Shown: positions 1 through 8,449 of the stretch, in pieces | Numbering within the stretch: position 1 is the first letter of the stretch | How the letters are laid out: each line of letters opens with the position of its first letter | Assembly: GCF_001598435.1 (NCBI RefSeq) | Contig: NZ_BCYY01000031.1 | Location: forward strand, 1-45,266 | Direction of reading: 5' to 3' | Source of the DNA: Sphingomonas pituitosa NBRC 102491 | GTDB lineage: Bacteria; Pseudomonadota; Alphaproteobacteria; Sphingomonadales; Sphingomonadaceae | DNA length: 45,266 nucleotides | Position numbers and translations under genes: made by a program | The notes under the pieces: generated by a model | Told to the model about the DNA's origin: nothing | Seen by the model: only the letters and a program-made list of their open reading frames with translations | The model's database searches: none

Positions 1-792
1 GGGCCGCGCCCGCCGCTGCCGCTCGATCAGCGCGCGCGGCCACAAGGCGCCGGCCACATCGTCGACCATCTCGCCGTCCAGCTCCTGCCGACCGAGCCGC
101 GTGCCCGCATACTCGGCCAGCATCGCCTCGACGAAGCTGCGCGGCAGGTGGAGGTTGTCGCGGGTACGCCCGCGCGTCTCGTGCACGCCGGGCAGCGCCA
201 TCACCCGCCGCATCAGCTTCACCGGGCGCGGCGTCGTCGTCACCACCACGCGCGGCTGCGCGCCGCGCCGCATCCCCATCATCAGATTGTCCCAGGCCGC
301 ATCGCCGCATCCGGCCGACCATTTCGCCAGTTCGTCCGCCCAGGCGAAGTCGTGCTCGGGCCCGCGCAGCTTCTCCGGCGCCTCGGCCGAATAGACCAGC
401 GCCCGCGCGCCCGATTCGAACACCAGTTCGCCCGCCGTGGCCCGCCAGTGAAGCGTCTCGCCCTCCAGCCCCACGGCAAGCAGGCCGGACGGGCCCTCCA
501 CCATCACCCGCCGCGCATCCTCGATCGTCGCGCCGATCAGCGCGATCCGCGCGCCCGGCACGTCGCGCGCCATCTGGCTCACCCATTCGGCGCCCGCGCG
601 CGTCTTGCCGAAGCCGCGCCCGGCGCGGATCAGCCAGACCCGCCAGTCGCCCTCGGGCCAGAACTGGCCGTCATGCGCCCACCGTTCCCACCATTCGTTG
701 AACACGCGCAGCTCGCTGTCGGACATGCGCTCCAGCATCCGGGCGCGTTCCCTGGGCGGCAGCAGCGCCAGCCGCTCGAGCGGATCCCTCAT
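1..792 (-). CDS. Phage-type terminase large subunit, partial (N-terminal 264 residues)
   Basis: ATP-driven DNA packaging motor of a tailed-phage-like particle. The frame is open from the ATG at 792 to the left edge. A Walker A loop (GRGFGKTRAG) lies near residue 55. A hydrophobic strand ending in the acidic pair of FAWADELAKW near residue 145 fits Walker B plus catalytic Glu, and a T-T-T-P-R-P coupling-like motif follows. The C-terminal nuclease domain would lie outside the window. The start overlaps the stop of the upstream small gene by 4 nt (ATGA), so the two are probably translated together. In sphingomonads this pair usually opens a gene transfer agent cluster, but a prophage head module would look the same from this end. 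Confidence 0.88.
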   Translation of the reverse strand, partial: MRDPLERLALLPPRERARMLERMSDSELRVFNEWWERWAHDGQFWPEGDWRVWLIRAGRGFGKTRAGAEWVSQMARDVPGARIALIGATIEDARRVMVEGPSGLLAVGLEGETLHWRATAGELVFESGARALVYSAEAPEKLRGPEHDFAWADELAKWSAGCGDAAWDNLMMGMRRGAQPRVVVTTTPRPVKLMRRVMALPGVHETRGRTRDNLHLPRSFVEAMLAEYAGTRLGRQELDGEMVDDVAGALWPRALIERQRRARP

Positions 793-1280
793 GTGCCCTT
801 CTCCGCCTTGAGCCGCTTTTCCAGTGCGTCCAGCCGCTTCGACAGCGCGGCCTGTGCCTCCTCTCGGCTGATCCGCTGTACCGGCCCGCCGGGGCGCTTG
901 CGCCGGCCCTCTACCGTGGGCCGATGGTTGCGCAGCAGGTTGAGCGCCAGTTCGGCATCGAGCGGTTCCTCCGGACCGTCGCCGGTGCCGAATTCGACGT
1001 CGTTCACGCCCGCGCCTGCCCGGCGCAGCAGCCTTTCCTCCAGCCGGTCATACCCCATCAGCAGCGCGTCGCGCCAAAGTGCGGCGAATTCCGGATCGCG
1101 CCGGCGCAGCGCATAGACGCCTGCATTGGACATCCCGGTCTCCGCGCAGGCAAGGCCCACGTTGCAGGTCACCGCCAGCATATCGAGGAAGGTCTGCCGC
1201 TTCTCGCGCGTCCAGCCGCGATCCGATACGCTTCGGATCTGCCGCCGCCGCTGGTTCCCCGAAGCGATCGTCAGTGCCAT
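789..1280 (-). CDS. Small-terminase-like helix-turn-helix protein
   Basis: Protein of 163 residues encoded directly before the large terminase. The middle part (CNVGLACAETGMSNAGVYAL, then RRRDPEF) reads as a helix-turn-helix of the kind found in small terminase subunits and in gene transfer agent g1-like proteins. The C-terminal third is charged and probably a coiled coil (ALSKRLDALEKRLKAEKG). The ATG at 1280 was chosen over the longer frame to 1388 because GGGAGAGAG sits just before it. Role by position: DNA recognition for packaging. The family is inferred from motif and context only, so the product name is tentative. Confidence 0.6.
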   Translation of the reverse strand: MALTIASGNQRRRQIRSVSDRGWTREKRQTFLDMLAVTCNVGLACAETGMSNAGVYALRRRDPEFAALWRDALLMGYDRLEERLLRRAGAGVNDVEFGTGDGPEEPLDAELALNLLRNHRPTVEGRRKRPGGPVQRISREEAQAALSKRLDALEKRLKAEKGT

Positions 1281-1547
1281 CCGCTCTCTCCCGAAAACGC
1301 GAACGGGCCGAAGCACCCCGTGCCCGGCCCGTTCCCTCAAGCCGCGCCCCGCGACTCGCAATTCTTCAGCGTTCCTGTTTTGTGCCACAAGAGCGTGACG
1401 ATGTCAAGCGCTTTTAACCTGATTGGTACATTCAGGCGGCTTCCCGGGTGGCGGGAGTCGGTGGATAGCTGAGGTTCGACAGTAGCATCCGCGATGGGCT
1501 TCCAATTTCAACGCCCGCAGGTAATTGGTCAGCCGACCAAAGGGGGA

Positions 1548-2564
1548 ATGATGACGAGATTTTACCGCGCGGCACTCGCAGCTGCGTCTGCCTTCGGCCT
1601 GGCCAGCGCAACGCCGGCCCAAGTCACGGCGCCATCGACCGAAGGCGACCTGGCGGTGTATGCACGCCCCCAGAAGCTTGTGGCACTTCCAGACGGGCGC
1701 CGCATGAACCTGTATTGCACCGGTAGAGGCGCGCCGACGGTGCTCCTGGAAGGCGGATGGACCACGACCACGATGTGGTGGCGCGCGATCCAGGCCCGGG
1801 TTTCCTCGACGACCCGCGTCTGCAGCTATGATCGCGCTGGGTATGGCTTCAGCGATGCGGGACCTCTGCCCCGCAGCGCAGCGGCAATGGCCAAGGATCT
1901 GGGGCTGATGCTGAATGCAGCTGGCGAGCGCGGGCCCTATGTCGTCGTTGCCCATTCGCTCGGCGGCCTGGATGCGCGCATGTTCGCCACCGAACATCGC
2001 CGCGAGGTGAAGGGCATGTTGCTGATCGATCCGACTGTTCCCGGGCAAGTCGCCAAGATGGGGGCAGCATCGGCGTCGTACAAAGCCGACATGGATGGGT
2101 TGACCGCGGCCGTGGCACGGTGTTCGCAAGGCATCATCGCGGGCACGATCAAGCCGGATACACGCGAAAGCCGCGCCTGCGTCGATCCAGAGAGCAAGGC
2201 ACTGCCTGCTGCGATCAACGCGACGCATCGCGCGCAACAATTGACGGCCGGCTACCAGCAGACTGCCGCTTCGGAACTGCAGAGCCTCGATCGATCGAGC
2301 CGGGAAGTCGAAGCGGCCCAGCGGTCCTATGGCACGATGCCGCTGATCGTGATGACCGCCGGCAAGTCGAACTTCAATCCGGACCTGCCTCAGAAGGAAC
2401 AGGCCGAGTTGGATCGCACCTGGTTCGGTCTCCATGAGCAAGTTGCCAAACTGTCAAGGAACGGCCAGCACCGGGTCGTATCGGAGTCGTCGCACTTCAT
2501 CCCGAAGGACGATCCCGATTCGGTTGTCGCTGCGATCGGCGAACTGGTTCGCCAAGCCAGGTAA
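1548..2564 (+). CDS. Secreted alpha/beta hydrolase
   Basis: Protein of 338 residues starting with a hydrophobic signal-like segment (about residues 1-24, possible cleavage after ATPA). The fold markers are clear: LLEGGW oxyanion strand, YDRAGYGFSD, nucleophile elbow AHSLGG with Ser137, LLIDPT, and a late His in SSHFIP as the likely catalytic base. The substrate cannot be read from sequence; the YDRAGYG-type core occurs in many esterases and peptidase-like hydrolases. The double ATG at 1548/1551 follows AAGGGGGA, a good ribosome site, so the longer frame from 1494 is rejected. It stands alone, convergent with dapF across a hairpin. Confidence 0.82.
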   Translation: MMTRFYRAALAAASAFGLASATPAQVTAPSTEGDLAVYARPQKLVALPDGRRMNLYCTGRGAPTVLLEGGWTTTTMWWRAIQARVSSTTRVCSYDRAGYGFSDAGPLPRSAAAMAKDLGLMLNAAGERGPYVVVAHSLGGLDARMFATEHRREVKGMLLIDPTVPGQVAKMGAASASYKADMDGLTAAVARCSQGIIAGTIKPDTRESRACVDPESKALPAAINATHRAQQLTAGYQQTAASELQSLDRSSREVEAAQRSYGTMPLIVMTAGKSNFNPDLPQKEQAELDRTWFGLHEQVAKLSRNGQHRVVSESSHFIPKDDPDSVVAAIGELVRQAR

Positions 2565-2575
2565 TCTTGTGCCGA

Positions 2576-2601
2576 ACGGCGGCTTCGAGCGGAGCCGCCG
2601 T
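2576..2601. terminator. Hairpin between convergent hydrolase and dapF genes
   Basis: Perfect 9-bp inverted repeat (ACGGCGGCT at 2576-2584 with AGCCGCCGT at 2593-2601, 8-nt loop) in the 41-bp gap between two convergent stop codons. Its position suits a two-way terminator, but neither side has a U-tract, so intrinsic termination is not certain. Confidence 0.5.
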
Positions 2602-2605
2602 CTGG

Positions 2606-3553
2606 CTATCCCGCCAAGCCGGCGACCATCGCGTCCCACGCCGCGCGCTCCTCGTCGCGCGCGCGCAGCATCTCCACCGCGCCCAGCGTTCCGGCGGCGA
2701 GGTCCAGCTCTACCGCCCGCTCCGCCTCGAAGGTCGCGTTGCCGCTCAGCATCACCCGCCGGTCCGCCTCGGCCTGGCCGCGGACCATGCCGCCGCGGTT
2801 GAACACCTCGATCGGCGTGCCGAACGGCACGCGGCCGGTGAGGGCGGCGCTCAGCACCGAGGCCGCCATCGCGCTGCCGCAGCTGTCGGTCAGGCCCACC
2901 CCGCGTTCGAAGGTGCGGACGAACAGCCGGGCGGGGCCGCGCTGTTCGACGAACGAGACGTTGCCGCGCGCCGGCAGCAGCGTCGGGCGGCTTTCGCACC
3001 AGGTACCCAGGGCGACCAGTTCGGCCTCGTCGACCCGGTCGACAAAGGTCACCAGATGCGGGTTGGGCATCGCCACCGCGGTGAAGGCGCGGGGGTTCGG
3101 CAGGCCGTTGATAGGCGCCTCGATCACCTGCTCGGGCGCGCCGACCAGGCCGACATCGGCGGCAAGGATCGAGTTGGGCCCGACCAGCGTGCGGATCGTC
3201 GCCACGCCGGGGGCGATCTCGGGGTCGCGGGCGACGCTGGCGGAACTGGTCTTCAGCTTCACCTGCGCGGCGTCCAGCCCCAGCAGGTCGAAACCGAGCC
3301 GGGCGGTGCAGCGCAGGCCGTTGAGGCACGTCTCCGCCTCCGAACCGTCCGAATTCCACATCCGCATGCCGAAGGCATGGGCCCCGTCCCCCGGCACCAG
3401 CGCCAGCAGGCCGTCGCCGCCGACCGGGCCGTCACGGTCGGCGAGCAGGCGGGCGAGGGTCGCCCATTCCGCTTCGACGAGCGTCAGCGCGCGGGCGTCG
3501 ATCAGCGGGAAGTCGTTTCCCGAGCCATGGCATTTGGTGAAGGCGATACGCAT
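2606..3553 (-). CDS. dapF: Diaminopimelate epimerase family protein (divergent DapF)
   Basis: DapF interconverts LL- and meso-diaminopimelate for lysine and peptidoglycan synthesis, using two cysteines as acid/base pair. Family hallmarks are present: KCHGSGNDF at residues 7-15, NSDGSEAE before Cys76, PNPH near 164 and FERGVG before Cys225. At 315 residues it is about 40 longer than typical enzymes. Both catalytic loops are unusual: the first reads C-L-N-G rather than C-G-N-G/A, and the second reads G-L-T-D-S-C-G-S-A instead of G-E-T-x-x-C-G-T/S-G. Both cysteines are kept, so racemase/epimerase chemistry is likely, but the true substrate may differ. It lies 10 nt behind the GST gene and may be co-transcribed with it. 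Confidence 0.8.
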   Translation of the reverse strand: MRIAFTKCHGSGNDFPLIDARALTLVEAEWATLARLLADRDGPVGGDGLLALVPGDGAHAFGMRMWNSDGSEAETCLNGLRCTARLGFDLLGLDAAQVKLKTSSASVARDPEIAPGVATIRTLVGPNSILAADVGLVGAPEQVIEAPINGLPNPRAFTAVAMPNPHLVTFVDRVDEAELVALGTWCESRPTLLPARGNVSFVEQRGPARLFVRTFERGVGLTDSCGSAMAASVLSAALTGRVPFGTPIEVFNRGGMVRGQAEADRRVMLSGNATFEAERAVELDLAAGTLGAVEMLRARDEERAAWDAMVAGLAG

Positions 3554-3563
3554 GGCCGTCCAT

Positions 3564-4238
3564 CTAGGCGGTGACGGCCGCCTTGGCTACGCCTCCACCC
3601 AACGCCGCCACCTGCGCCCTGTCGCGCGCGATGATCGTCGCGAAGCTGGGCCGCGCGTGGATCGCCTCGACATAGGCGGCGGTGCGCGGATAGCGCGCGG
3701 GGTCGACGCACACGCCGACGCAGCCCAGCGTGGCGAGCGGACTGGCGATGGCGATATCGGCGAGGGTCAGGCGGTCCTCCACCAGGAAGCCGCTGTCGGG
3801 GATGGTCTTCTCCAGATAGGCGAAGATCGGCGGCAGCTGCTCGTTCTCGGCCTGGTCGGCGGCGTCGTGATCGCACGGCAGCCGCATCACCCGCGGCTTG
3901 ACGAACCGATTGGAGAAGATAGCCGAACCCGCCCCCATCATGACAGTATCCGCCAGCTCGTCGAACCAGATCGTCCGCGCACGGGCTTCCGGCGCCGGCG
4001 GTATCAGGTTGGGCTCGGGGAACTTGGCCTCGAGATAGGTCACGATCGCGGTCGAATCGGCGATGGTGAACTCGCCGTCGCGAAACCCCGGCATCTTTCC
4101 GAACGGGCTGATCGCGCGGAATTCCGGATCCGGACTGCCGGGGCTGGTGAACTTCAACTGCAGTTCCAGCCCCTTCTCGGCGCCGAACACCATGCATTTC
4201 CGGACGTATGGCGACAGTGTTGAACCATAGACGATCAT
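3564..4238 (-). CDS. Glutathione S-transferase family protein
   Basis: Cytosolic protein of 224 residues with the two-domain GST layout. The N-terminal thioredoxin-like half has MIVYGSTLSPYVRK, the cis-Pro loop GKMPGF and the glutathione-binding ADSTAI turn (D-S-T). The helical C-terminal half contains the N-capping motif LTLADIAIASPL. GSTs conjugate glutathione to electrophiles or act in related thiol chemistry; the substrate is unknown. The ATG at 4238 follows GGGGAGGACGCTG, a clear ribosome site, so the longer frame to 4322 is not used. Transcribed toward dapF; a glutathione reductase gene lies elsewhere in the window. Confidence 0.88.
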   Translation of the reverse strand: MIVYGSTLSPYVRKCMVFGAEKGLELQLKFTSPGSPDPEFRAISPFGKMPGFRDGEFTIADSTAIVTYLEAKFPEPNLIPPAPEARARTIWFDELADTVMMGAGSAIFSNRFVKPRVMRLPCDHDAADQAENEQLPPIFAYLEKTIPDSGFLVEDRLTLADIAIASPLATLGCVGVCVDPARYPRTAAYVEAIHARPSFATIIARDRAQVAALGGGVAKAAVTA

Positions 4239-4337
4239 CAGCGTCCTCCCCTTTATGCCGCACCACATAGCCGATTTTACGGCACGTTGCGCGCCTCTTG
4301 CGCGACAGGGCCGCTCGAACATGCAAGGCTCGGCGCG

Positions 4338-6797
4338 ATGAACGGTTTCGCTTTCCTGCTGCTCGCCTGTGCCACGGCAACCGCCTTTGCCCTGCTCAAG
4401 CGGCGGATCGACCGATTGGAGCGCGACGTGCGGGCAATGACGGCCCGGATCGCGCGCCTCGATGCGGCCGAGGCGCTCGCCCCGTCCGAGCCGCGAGAGG
4501 CCGCCCCTATCGAGACGCCGGGCGACATGCCCACCCCCGTGGCGCCCCCGAAGCCGGCACGCGCGGCCGCCCGCAGCTTCGCCCTGCCCCGGTTCAGCTT
4601 CGAAACGCTGGTGGGCGGGCGCCTGCCGATCTGGATCGGGGGCGTCGCGCTGGTACTCGCCGGCTTCTTCCTCGTCCGCTACTCAATCGAACAGGGCCTG
4701 CTGGGGCCCGCCGCGCGGACGGCCATCGCCGCGGTGTTCGGCCTGGCCCTGATCGCCGCGAGCGAAGGCGTACGCCGGTTGCCCGCGACCCGGGACGACG
4801 CGCGCCTGGGCCAGGCACTCGCCGGTGCCGGCATCGCCAGCCTCTATGGCACGCTCTACATGGCGGCGGCGCTCTACCATCTGGTCACGCCGCTCACCGT
4901 CTTCGGCACGGTGGTGCTGGTCACGCTCGGGGCGATGGGGCTGGCGCTGCGCCACGGCCCGCCGACCGCCGTCATGGCACTCGCCGGCGGTTTCCTCGCG
5001 CCGCTGGTCGCGGGATTCGAAGCTGCAGGCATTGCACCGCTGCTCGTCTATCTGGGCCTGTTCGTTGCCGCATTGTTCGGGCTGGCGGTGCATCGCCGCT
5101 GGGGTTGGCTGGCGCTGGCGGCGAGCGTCGCAGGACTTGCCTGGACCCAGTTCCTCATCGCCGTGCTCGACGGGCGCGGCAATCTGTCCGCCATCGGCTT
5201 CTACACCATGCTGCTGGCGGGCGGCGCGAGCGCGGCGCTTCCGGCCGCCGGGCTGCGCAATCGCTGGCTCCGCCTGGCGCCGCTGCTCGCCGGGCTGCTG
5301 CAACTGGTGGCGATCGCGCCGGGGCTCGATTTCGGCCCGCTCGCCTGGAGCTTCTACCTCGTCCTCGCCGCCGCCACGCTGCTCCTCGCCTGGCGCGATC
5401 ACGTGTATCTGCCGGGCGCGCTCGCCAGCGCGGTGCTGCTGCTCGCGCTCGAGTCGCTGGCGCTGACATCGCCGCACCGGGGCGCCGCCCCGGTCGCTGC
5501 AATCGTGGCGACCTTGCTGTTCACCGGCGCCGGGCAGTGGCGCTGGGGGCGCGGCCCCGGCTGGGCGGCGCTTGCGCTGATCGGCGCAGCAGGGCCGGTG
5601 CTGGTCGCGCATGGTCTTGCGCGGGACCTGCTGCCGGCCGCGGCGTGGGGGCTGATCGAGGGGCTCGCGGCGACCGCCTGCGCGCGGCTCGCCTGGCAGC
5701 TGCGCCGCGAGACGGACGATCGCCTGCTCGCCGCCGCCACCCTCGCAACGGCGCTGCTCGCCGCCGTCGCGCTGGCGCAGTTCGTGCCGCAGGGCTGGAT
5801 CTCCGTGTCGTTCGCCGCGGTGCTCGGCGGGCTCGCGCTCTGGGCGCGGCAGGTGCGCGCGCCGGCGCTGTTCGCCCTGCCGATCCTGCCGCTGCTCGCC
5901 GCGCTGGTCGCCGCCGCGCTGCCCCTGAGCGACCTGCTCGCCGCCATCGGCACGTCGCTGTCCGGCGGCCGCCTGCCCTATGCGGACCTGCCGCGCTTCG
6001 CCGATTTGCTGCGGGTCCTCGCCTTGCCAACGGCCGCTGCACTTGCCTTCCTGGCCGATCCGCGCGCGTTCGGCCGCGCCCGGCGTGCGGCCGCTGTCCT
6101 CGCCGCGACCGGCGGCGTGCTGCTGCTCTACGTGCTCGCCAAACAGCCCTTCGGTATCGCGACGCCCGACCGGTTCCTCGCCTGGGGCTTCATCGAGCGC
6201 GCGCTGCTGACCCAGGCCGCGCTCGCCGCCGGCTGGGCGCTGTTCCGCGGCACACGCCTGCCGATGCTGGCCCGGGCGCTGTTCGTCCTCGGCCTCGCCC
6301 GCCTCTTCTGGTTCGACTTCCTCGTACTGAACGTGGCGATCGTCGCCCAGCGCGCGGGCCCGCTGCTCGCCCTGCACCTCGCGCTGGCCGCCTTCTGGTG
6401 CTGGACGCTGCCCCGGCTCCGCATCCCCGCCGCCCTGCTCAGCGTCGCGGCGGCCCTCGCGACGGTGCGCTGGCTGACCCATGGCATGCTGCTCACCGGC
6501 GCGATCGGCAGCCTGGAGAATGGCGGCTATTCGGCCATGCTCCTCGTCCTTGCGCTCGCCTGGCTGTGGCGCGGCATCGCCGCCGGACGGCACGACCTGC
6601 GCCTCGCCGGGCTCGGCCTGCTGACCGTCACGACCTGCAAGGTTTTCCTGGTCGATGCCGCTGCGCTCGACGGGCTGCTGCGTATTCTCTCGTTCCTCGG
6701 CCTGGGCGTGGCGCTGATCGCGATCGGCTGGGCCTATGGCCGCTTCCTCGCCGCCCCCGGGCCTGCCTCCGTCGACGCACCGCCACCCGTCACCTGA
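4338..6797 (+). CDS. DUF2339 polytopic membrane protein
   Basis: Protein of 819 residues. A short hydrophobic N-terminus leads into a charged, coiled-coil-like stretch (LLKRRIDRLERDVRAMTARI), then a Pro/Ala-rich linker and the PIWIGGVALVLAGFFLVRYS segment typical of DUF2339. After this comes an almost unbroken series of membrane helices, about twenty by eye, rich in Leu and Ala. The family is widespread in proteobacteria and has no established function. The ATG at 4338 was picked because the upstream extension lacks a ribosome site and would be polar. The last 8 bp overlap the end of the convergent DUF6456 gene. Confidence 0.82.
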   Translation: MNGFAFLLLACATATAFALLKRRIDRLERDVRAMTARIARLDAAEALAPSEPREAAPIETPGDMPTPVAPPKPARAAARSFALPRFSFETLVGGRLPIWIGGVALVLAGFFLVRYSIEQGLLGPAARTAIAAVFGLALIAASEGVRRLPATRDDARLGQALAGAGIASLYGTLYMAAALYHLVTPLTVFGTVVLVTLGAMGLALRHGPPTAVMALAGGFLAPLVAGFEAAGIAPLLVYLGLFVAALFGLAVHRRWGWLALAASVAGLAWTQFLIAVLDGRGNLSAIGFYTMLLAGGASAALPAAGLRNRWLRLAPLLAGLLQLVAIAPGLDFGPLAWSFYLVLAAATLLLAWRDHVYLPGALASAVLLLALESLALTSPHRGAAPVAAIVATLLFTGAGQWRWGRGPGWAALALIGAAGPVLVAHGLARDLLPAAAWGLIEGLAATACARLAWQLRRETDDRLLAAATLATALLAAVALAQFVPQGWISVSFAAVLGGLALWARQVRAPALFALPILPLLAALVAAALPLSDLLAAIGTSLSGGRLPYADLPRFADLLRVLALPTAAALAFLADPRAFGRARRAAAVLAATGGVLLLYVLAKQPFGIATPDRFLAWGFIERALLTQAALAAGWALFRGTRLPMLARALFVLGLARLFWFDFLVLNVAIVAQRAGPLLALHLALAAFWCWTLPRLRIPAALLSVAAALATVRWLTHGMLLTGAIGSLENGGYSAMLLVLALAWLWRGIAAGRHDLRLAGLGLLTVTTCKVFLVDAAALDGLLRILSFLGLGVALIAIGWAYGRFLAAPGPASVDAPPPVT

Positions 6798-7233
6798 GCC
6801 GATAATGATCCGCCACCCGGTCGAGCGCGAGGCACAGCACCAGCTTGCCCGCGCGGGCCGGCCAGCCCAGCCCCTTCTCCGCGACGCTCAGCCCCTCTCC
6901 CGCGCACACTACCCGCCACAGGATATCCGAGAGCCCGGCCCCGGCTGCCGCGATGGCCGCATCGAAACGGCGCTTCGCCGCGATCTGCGCCAGCGTCGGG
7001 TCCAGCGGCTCGGGCGCGGCGCGGCGTCCGCCCTCGCGCGGCGCGGGATCCCAGCGCATCGTCACGCGGGGGCCCAGCGACGCCATCTCATAGTCGCCCC
7101 GCAGCCGCTCGCCCGCTTCATATTGTCGCGCATCGACATGGCCGCGGGCCCGCAGCCAGTCGAGCGGCGACTCGGCCAGGTTCACGGTCACGCTGCGGCC
7201 ACGACCGGCCGGTCGCTCCACCAGTTCGCGCAT
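6790..7233 (-). CDS. DUF6456 domain protein
   Basis: Small soluble protein of 147 residues. The line from SPLDWLRARG through AGERLRGDYEMASLGPRVTM and on to the C-terminal LGWPARAGKLVLCLALDRVA matches the DUF6456 family of alphaproteobacteria, where the domain is often joined to or near helix-turn-helix modules. Function unknown; a DNA-related role is only a guess from family context. The ATG at 7233 is preceded by AAGGAG at good distance, so the extension to 7272 is not needed. Divergent from the XRE regulator at 7323, with an 89-bp shared promoter region. Confidence 0.65.
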   Translation of the reverse strand: MRELVERPAGRGRSVTVNLAESPLDWLRARGHVDARQYEAGERLRGDYEMASLGPRVTMRWDPAPREGGRRAAPEPLDPTLAQIAAKRRFDAAIAAAGAGLSDILWRVVCAGEGLSVAEKGLGWPARAGKLVLCLALDRVADHYRLR

Positions 7234-7322
7234 CCTTCGATCTCCTTTTGTTCCCTTCCTGCCTCTTGCCACGGCGGCGCATCTGTAGGAAACCGCAAAA
7301 CCGATTTGGTTAGGAGCAGGAC

Positions 7323-7886
7323 ATGATCACCGCCATTCGCGAGGTCCGACGCGCCAAGGGACTGACGCTCGACGACGTCGCGCGCCGCTGCACGCCGCCG
7401 ACCACCGCGCAGACGATCGGCCGGCTCGAGACCGGCACGCGCACCGTATCGGTCGCCTGGCTCAACCGGATCGCCGCCGCGCTGGAGGTGGATGCTGCCG
7501 ACCTGGTCCGGCTCCCCGACCGGCCCGATATTCCCGTCGCGGCACTGCTGGAAGCAGACGGCGCCCACGCGCCGCGTCGCCCCGCGACCCTGGTATCGCC
7601 GCGACCGGACGCGGGCACCATCGCCATCGCCGTCGAGGCGAGCATCGGCGAGTATCGCGCCGGCGACGCCATCTGGTGCGAACCGCTTCCCCCTGCGGCG
7701 TTCGGCCGCGCCCTCAACCGCGACGTGCTGGTGCCGCGCCCCGCCGGCCGCTTCCTGTTCGGCCGCCTGATCGGCCGCGAGGGAGACCGGTTGCAGCTGC
7801 TCCCGCCCGGCGCGGGCGGCCGCCAGCAGGTGGTGTCGGATCCCCCCTGGATCGCCGTCGCCGTCCAGCTGATCCGCGCGCTATAG
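7323..7886 (+). CDS. XRE-family regulator with C-terminal S24/LexA-like half
   Basis: 187 residues. Residues about 1-60 form a Cro/CI-type helix-turn-helix (IREVRRAKGLTLDDVARRC, then QTIGRLETGTR). The second half (roughly 90-187, with YRAGDAIWCEP, GRALNRDVLV and GRLIGREGDRLQLLPP) resembles the beta-rich C-terminal domain of LexA/CI-like proteins. The Ser/Lys catalytic pair cannot be identified, so it is probably non-proteolytic. TTAGGAGCAGGAC precedes the ATG. It may control itself, the divergent DUF6456 gene or the secreted-protein gene 69 nt downstream. Targets are inferred from position only. Confidence 0.78.
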   Translation: MITAIREVRRAKGLTLDDVARRCTPPTTAQTIGRLETGTRTVSVAWLNRIAAALEVDAADLVRLPDRPDIPVAALLEADGAHAPRRPATLVSPRPDAGTIAIAVEASIGEYRAGDAIWCEPLPPAAFGRALNRDVLVPRPAGRFLFGRLIGREGDRLQLLPPGAGGRQQVVSDPPWIAVAVQLIRAL

Positions 7887-7913
7887 GCATTGTTACGCCC
7901 TTGCCCGCTGCAG

Positions 7914-7941
7914 CTGTTGCGCGCAAAATGCTGCGCAACAG
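7914..7941 (+). promoter_or_regulatory. Perfect 9-bp dyad abutting a ribosome binding site
   Basis: CTGTTGCGC at 7914-7922 pairs perfectly with GCGCAACAG at 7933-7941 around a 10-nt loop. The last base of the stem is the first G of the GGAGG ribosome site (7941-7945) of the secreted-protein gene at 7956. It could be an RNA hairpin tuning translation or RNA stability, or a protein operator. Confidence 0.55.
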
Positions 7942-7955
7942 GAGGGAAGAAGACC

Positions 7956-8324
7956 ATGAAGAAACTGGCTTTGATTGCATCCGCAGCGATTCTCGCCGCA
8001 GCCGCCCCCGCGCTGGCCGACGATTGGGATTTCATGCTCACCAATGCCACGGGCAAGGCGATCGCCAAGATCGAAGTCGCGCCTGCCGGCAGCGGCAGCT
8101 GGGTCGACAACAAGGTCGATGCCGAGCTCAACAAGGACGGCAAGGTGAAGGTCGGGGGCAAGACCACCATCCATTTCGACAAGGCGGCGAGCGCCTGCAA
8201 GTTCGACCTGCGCGGCACCTTCGACGACAAGACGACCGCCGTCTGGCCGAACATCAACCTGTGCGACAACAGCTATGTCACCCTTGCGTTCACGGGCGAC
8301 AAGCCGACCTTCAAGGCCAATTGA
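7956..8324 (+). CDS. Small secreted protein of unknown function
   Basis: 122 residues with a textbook signal peptide (MKKLALIASAAILAAAAPALA, cleaved before DDWDF), leaving about 101 residues in the periplasm or outside. The mature part has the look of a small beta-sandwich: LTNATGKAIAKIEV, a Lys/Gly-rich middle, HFDKAASACKFDLRGTF and LCDNSYVTLAF. Two cysteines (in ACKF and LCDN) could form one disulfide. No enzyme motif is visible. The ATG at 7956 follows GGAGGGAAGAAGACC, and a strong hairpin lies directly before that ribosome site. I do not recognise a named function. Confidence 0.78.
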   Translation: MKKLALIASAAILAAAAPALADDWDFMLTNATGKAIAKIEVAPAGSGSWVDNKVDAELNKDGKVKVGGKTTIHFDKAASACKFDLRGTFDDKTTAVWPNINLCDNSYVTLAFTGDKPTFKAN

Positions 8325-8449
8325 TCCGGCGACGGGCGGCCCCGCGCCGCCCGGCCGCCCCAAGCCCGGGCAGCGGGCCTGATAGCAATTCTTTGTTCTC
8401 CTAGCACATCAGTGGGATATCTAGGCAGCTCGACAAGGAGCTGCCCCGC

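Noticed and set aside
1380..1390. Palindrome TTGTG-C-CACAA upstream of the packaging genes
   Set aside because: A single short dyad with no second copy or clear promoter boxes; too weak to call an operator.
4683..6593. Long minus-strand open frame opposite the DUF2339 gene
   Set aside because: Glu/Arg/Gln/Gly-rich low-complexity composition typical of antisense frames in GC-rich DNA; the plus strand is clearly a membrane protein.
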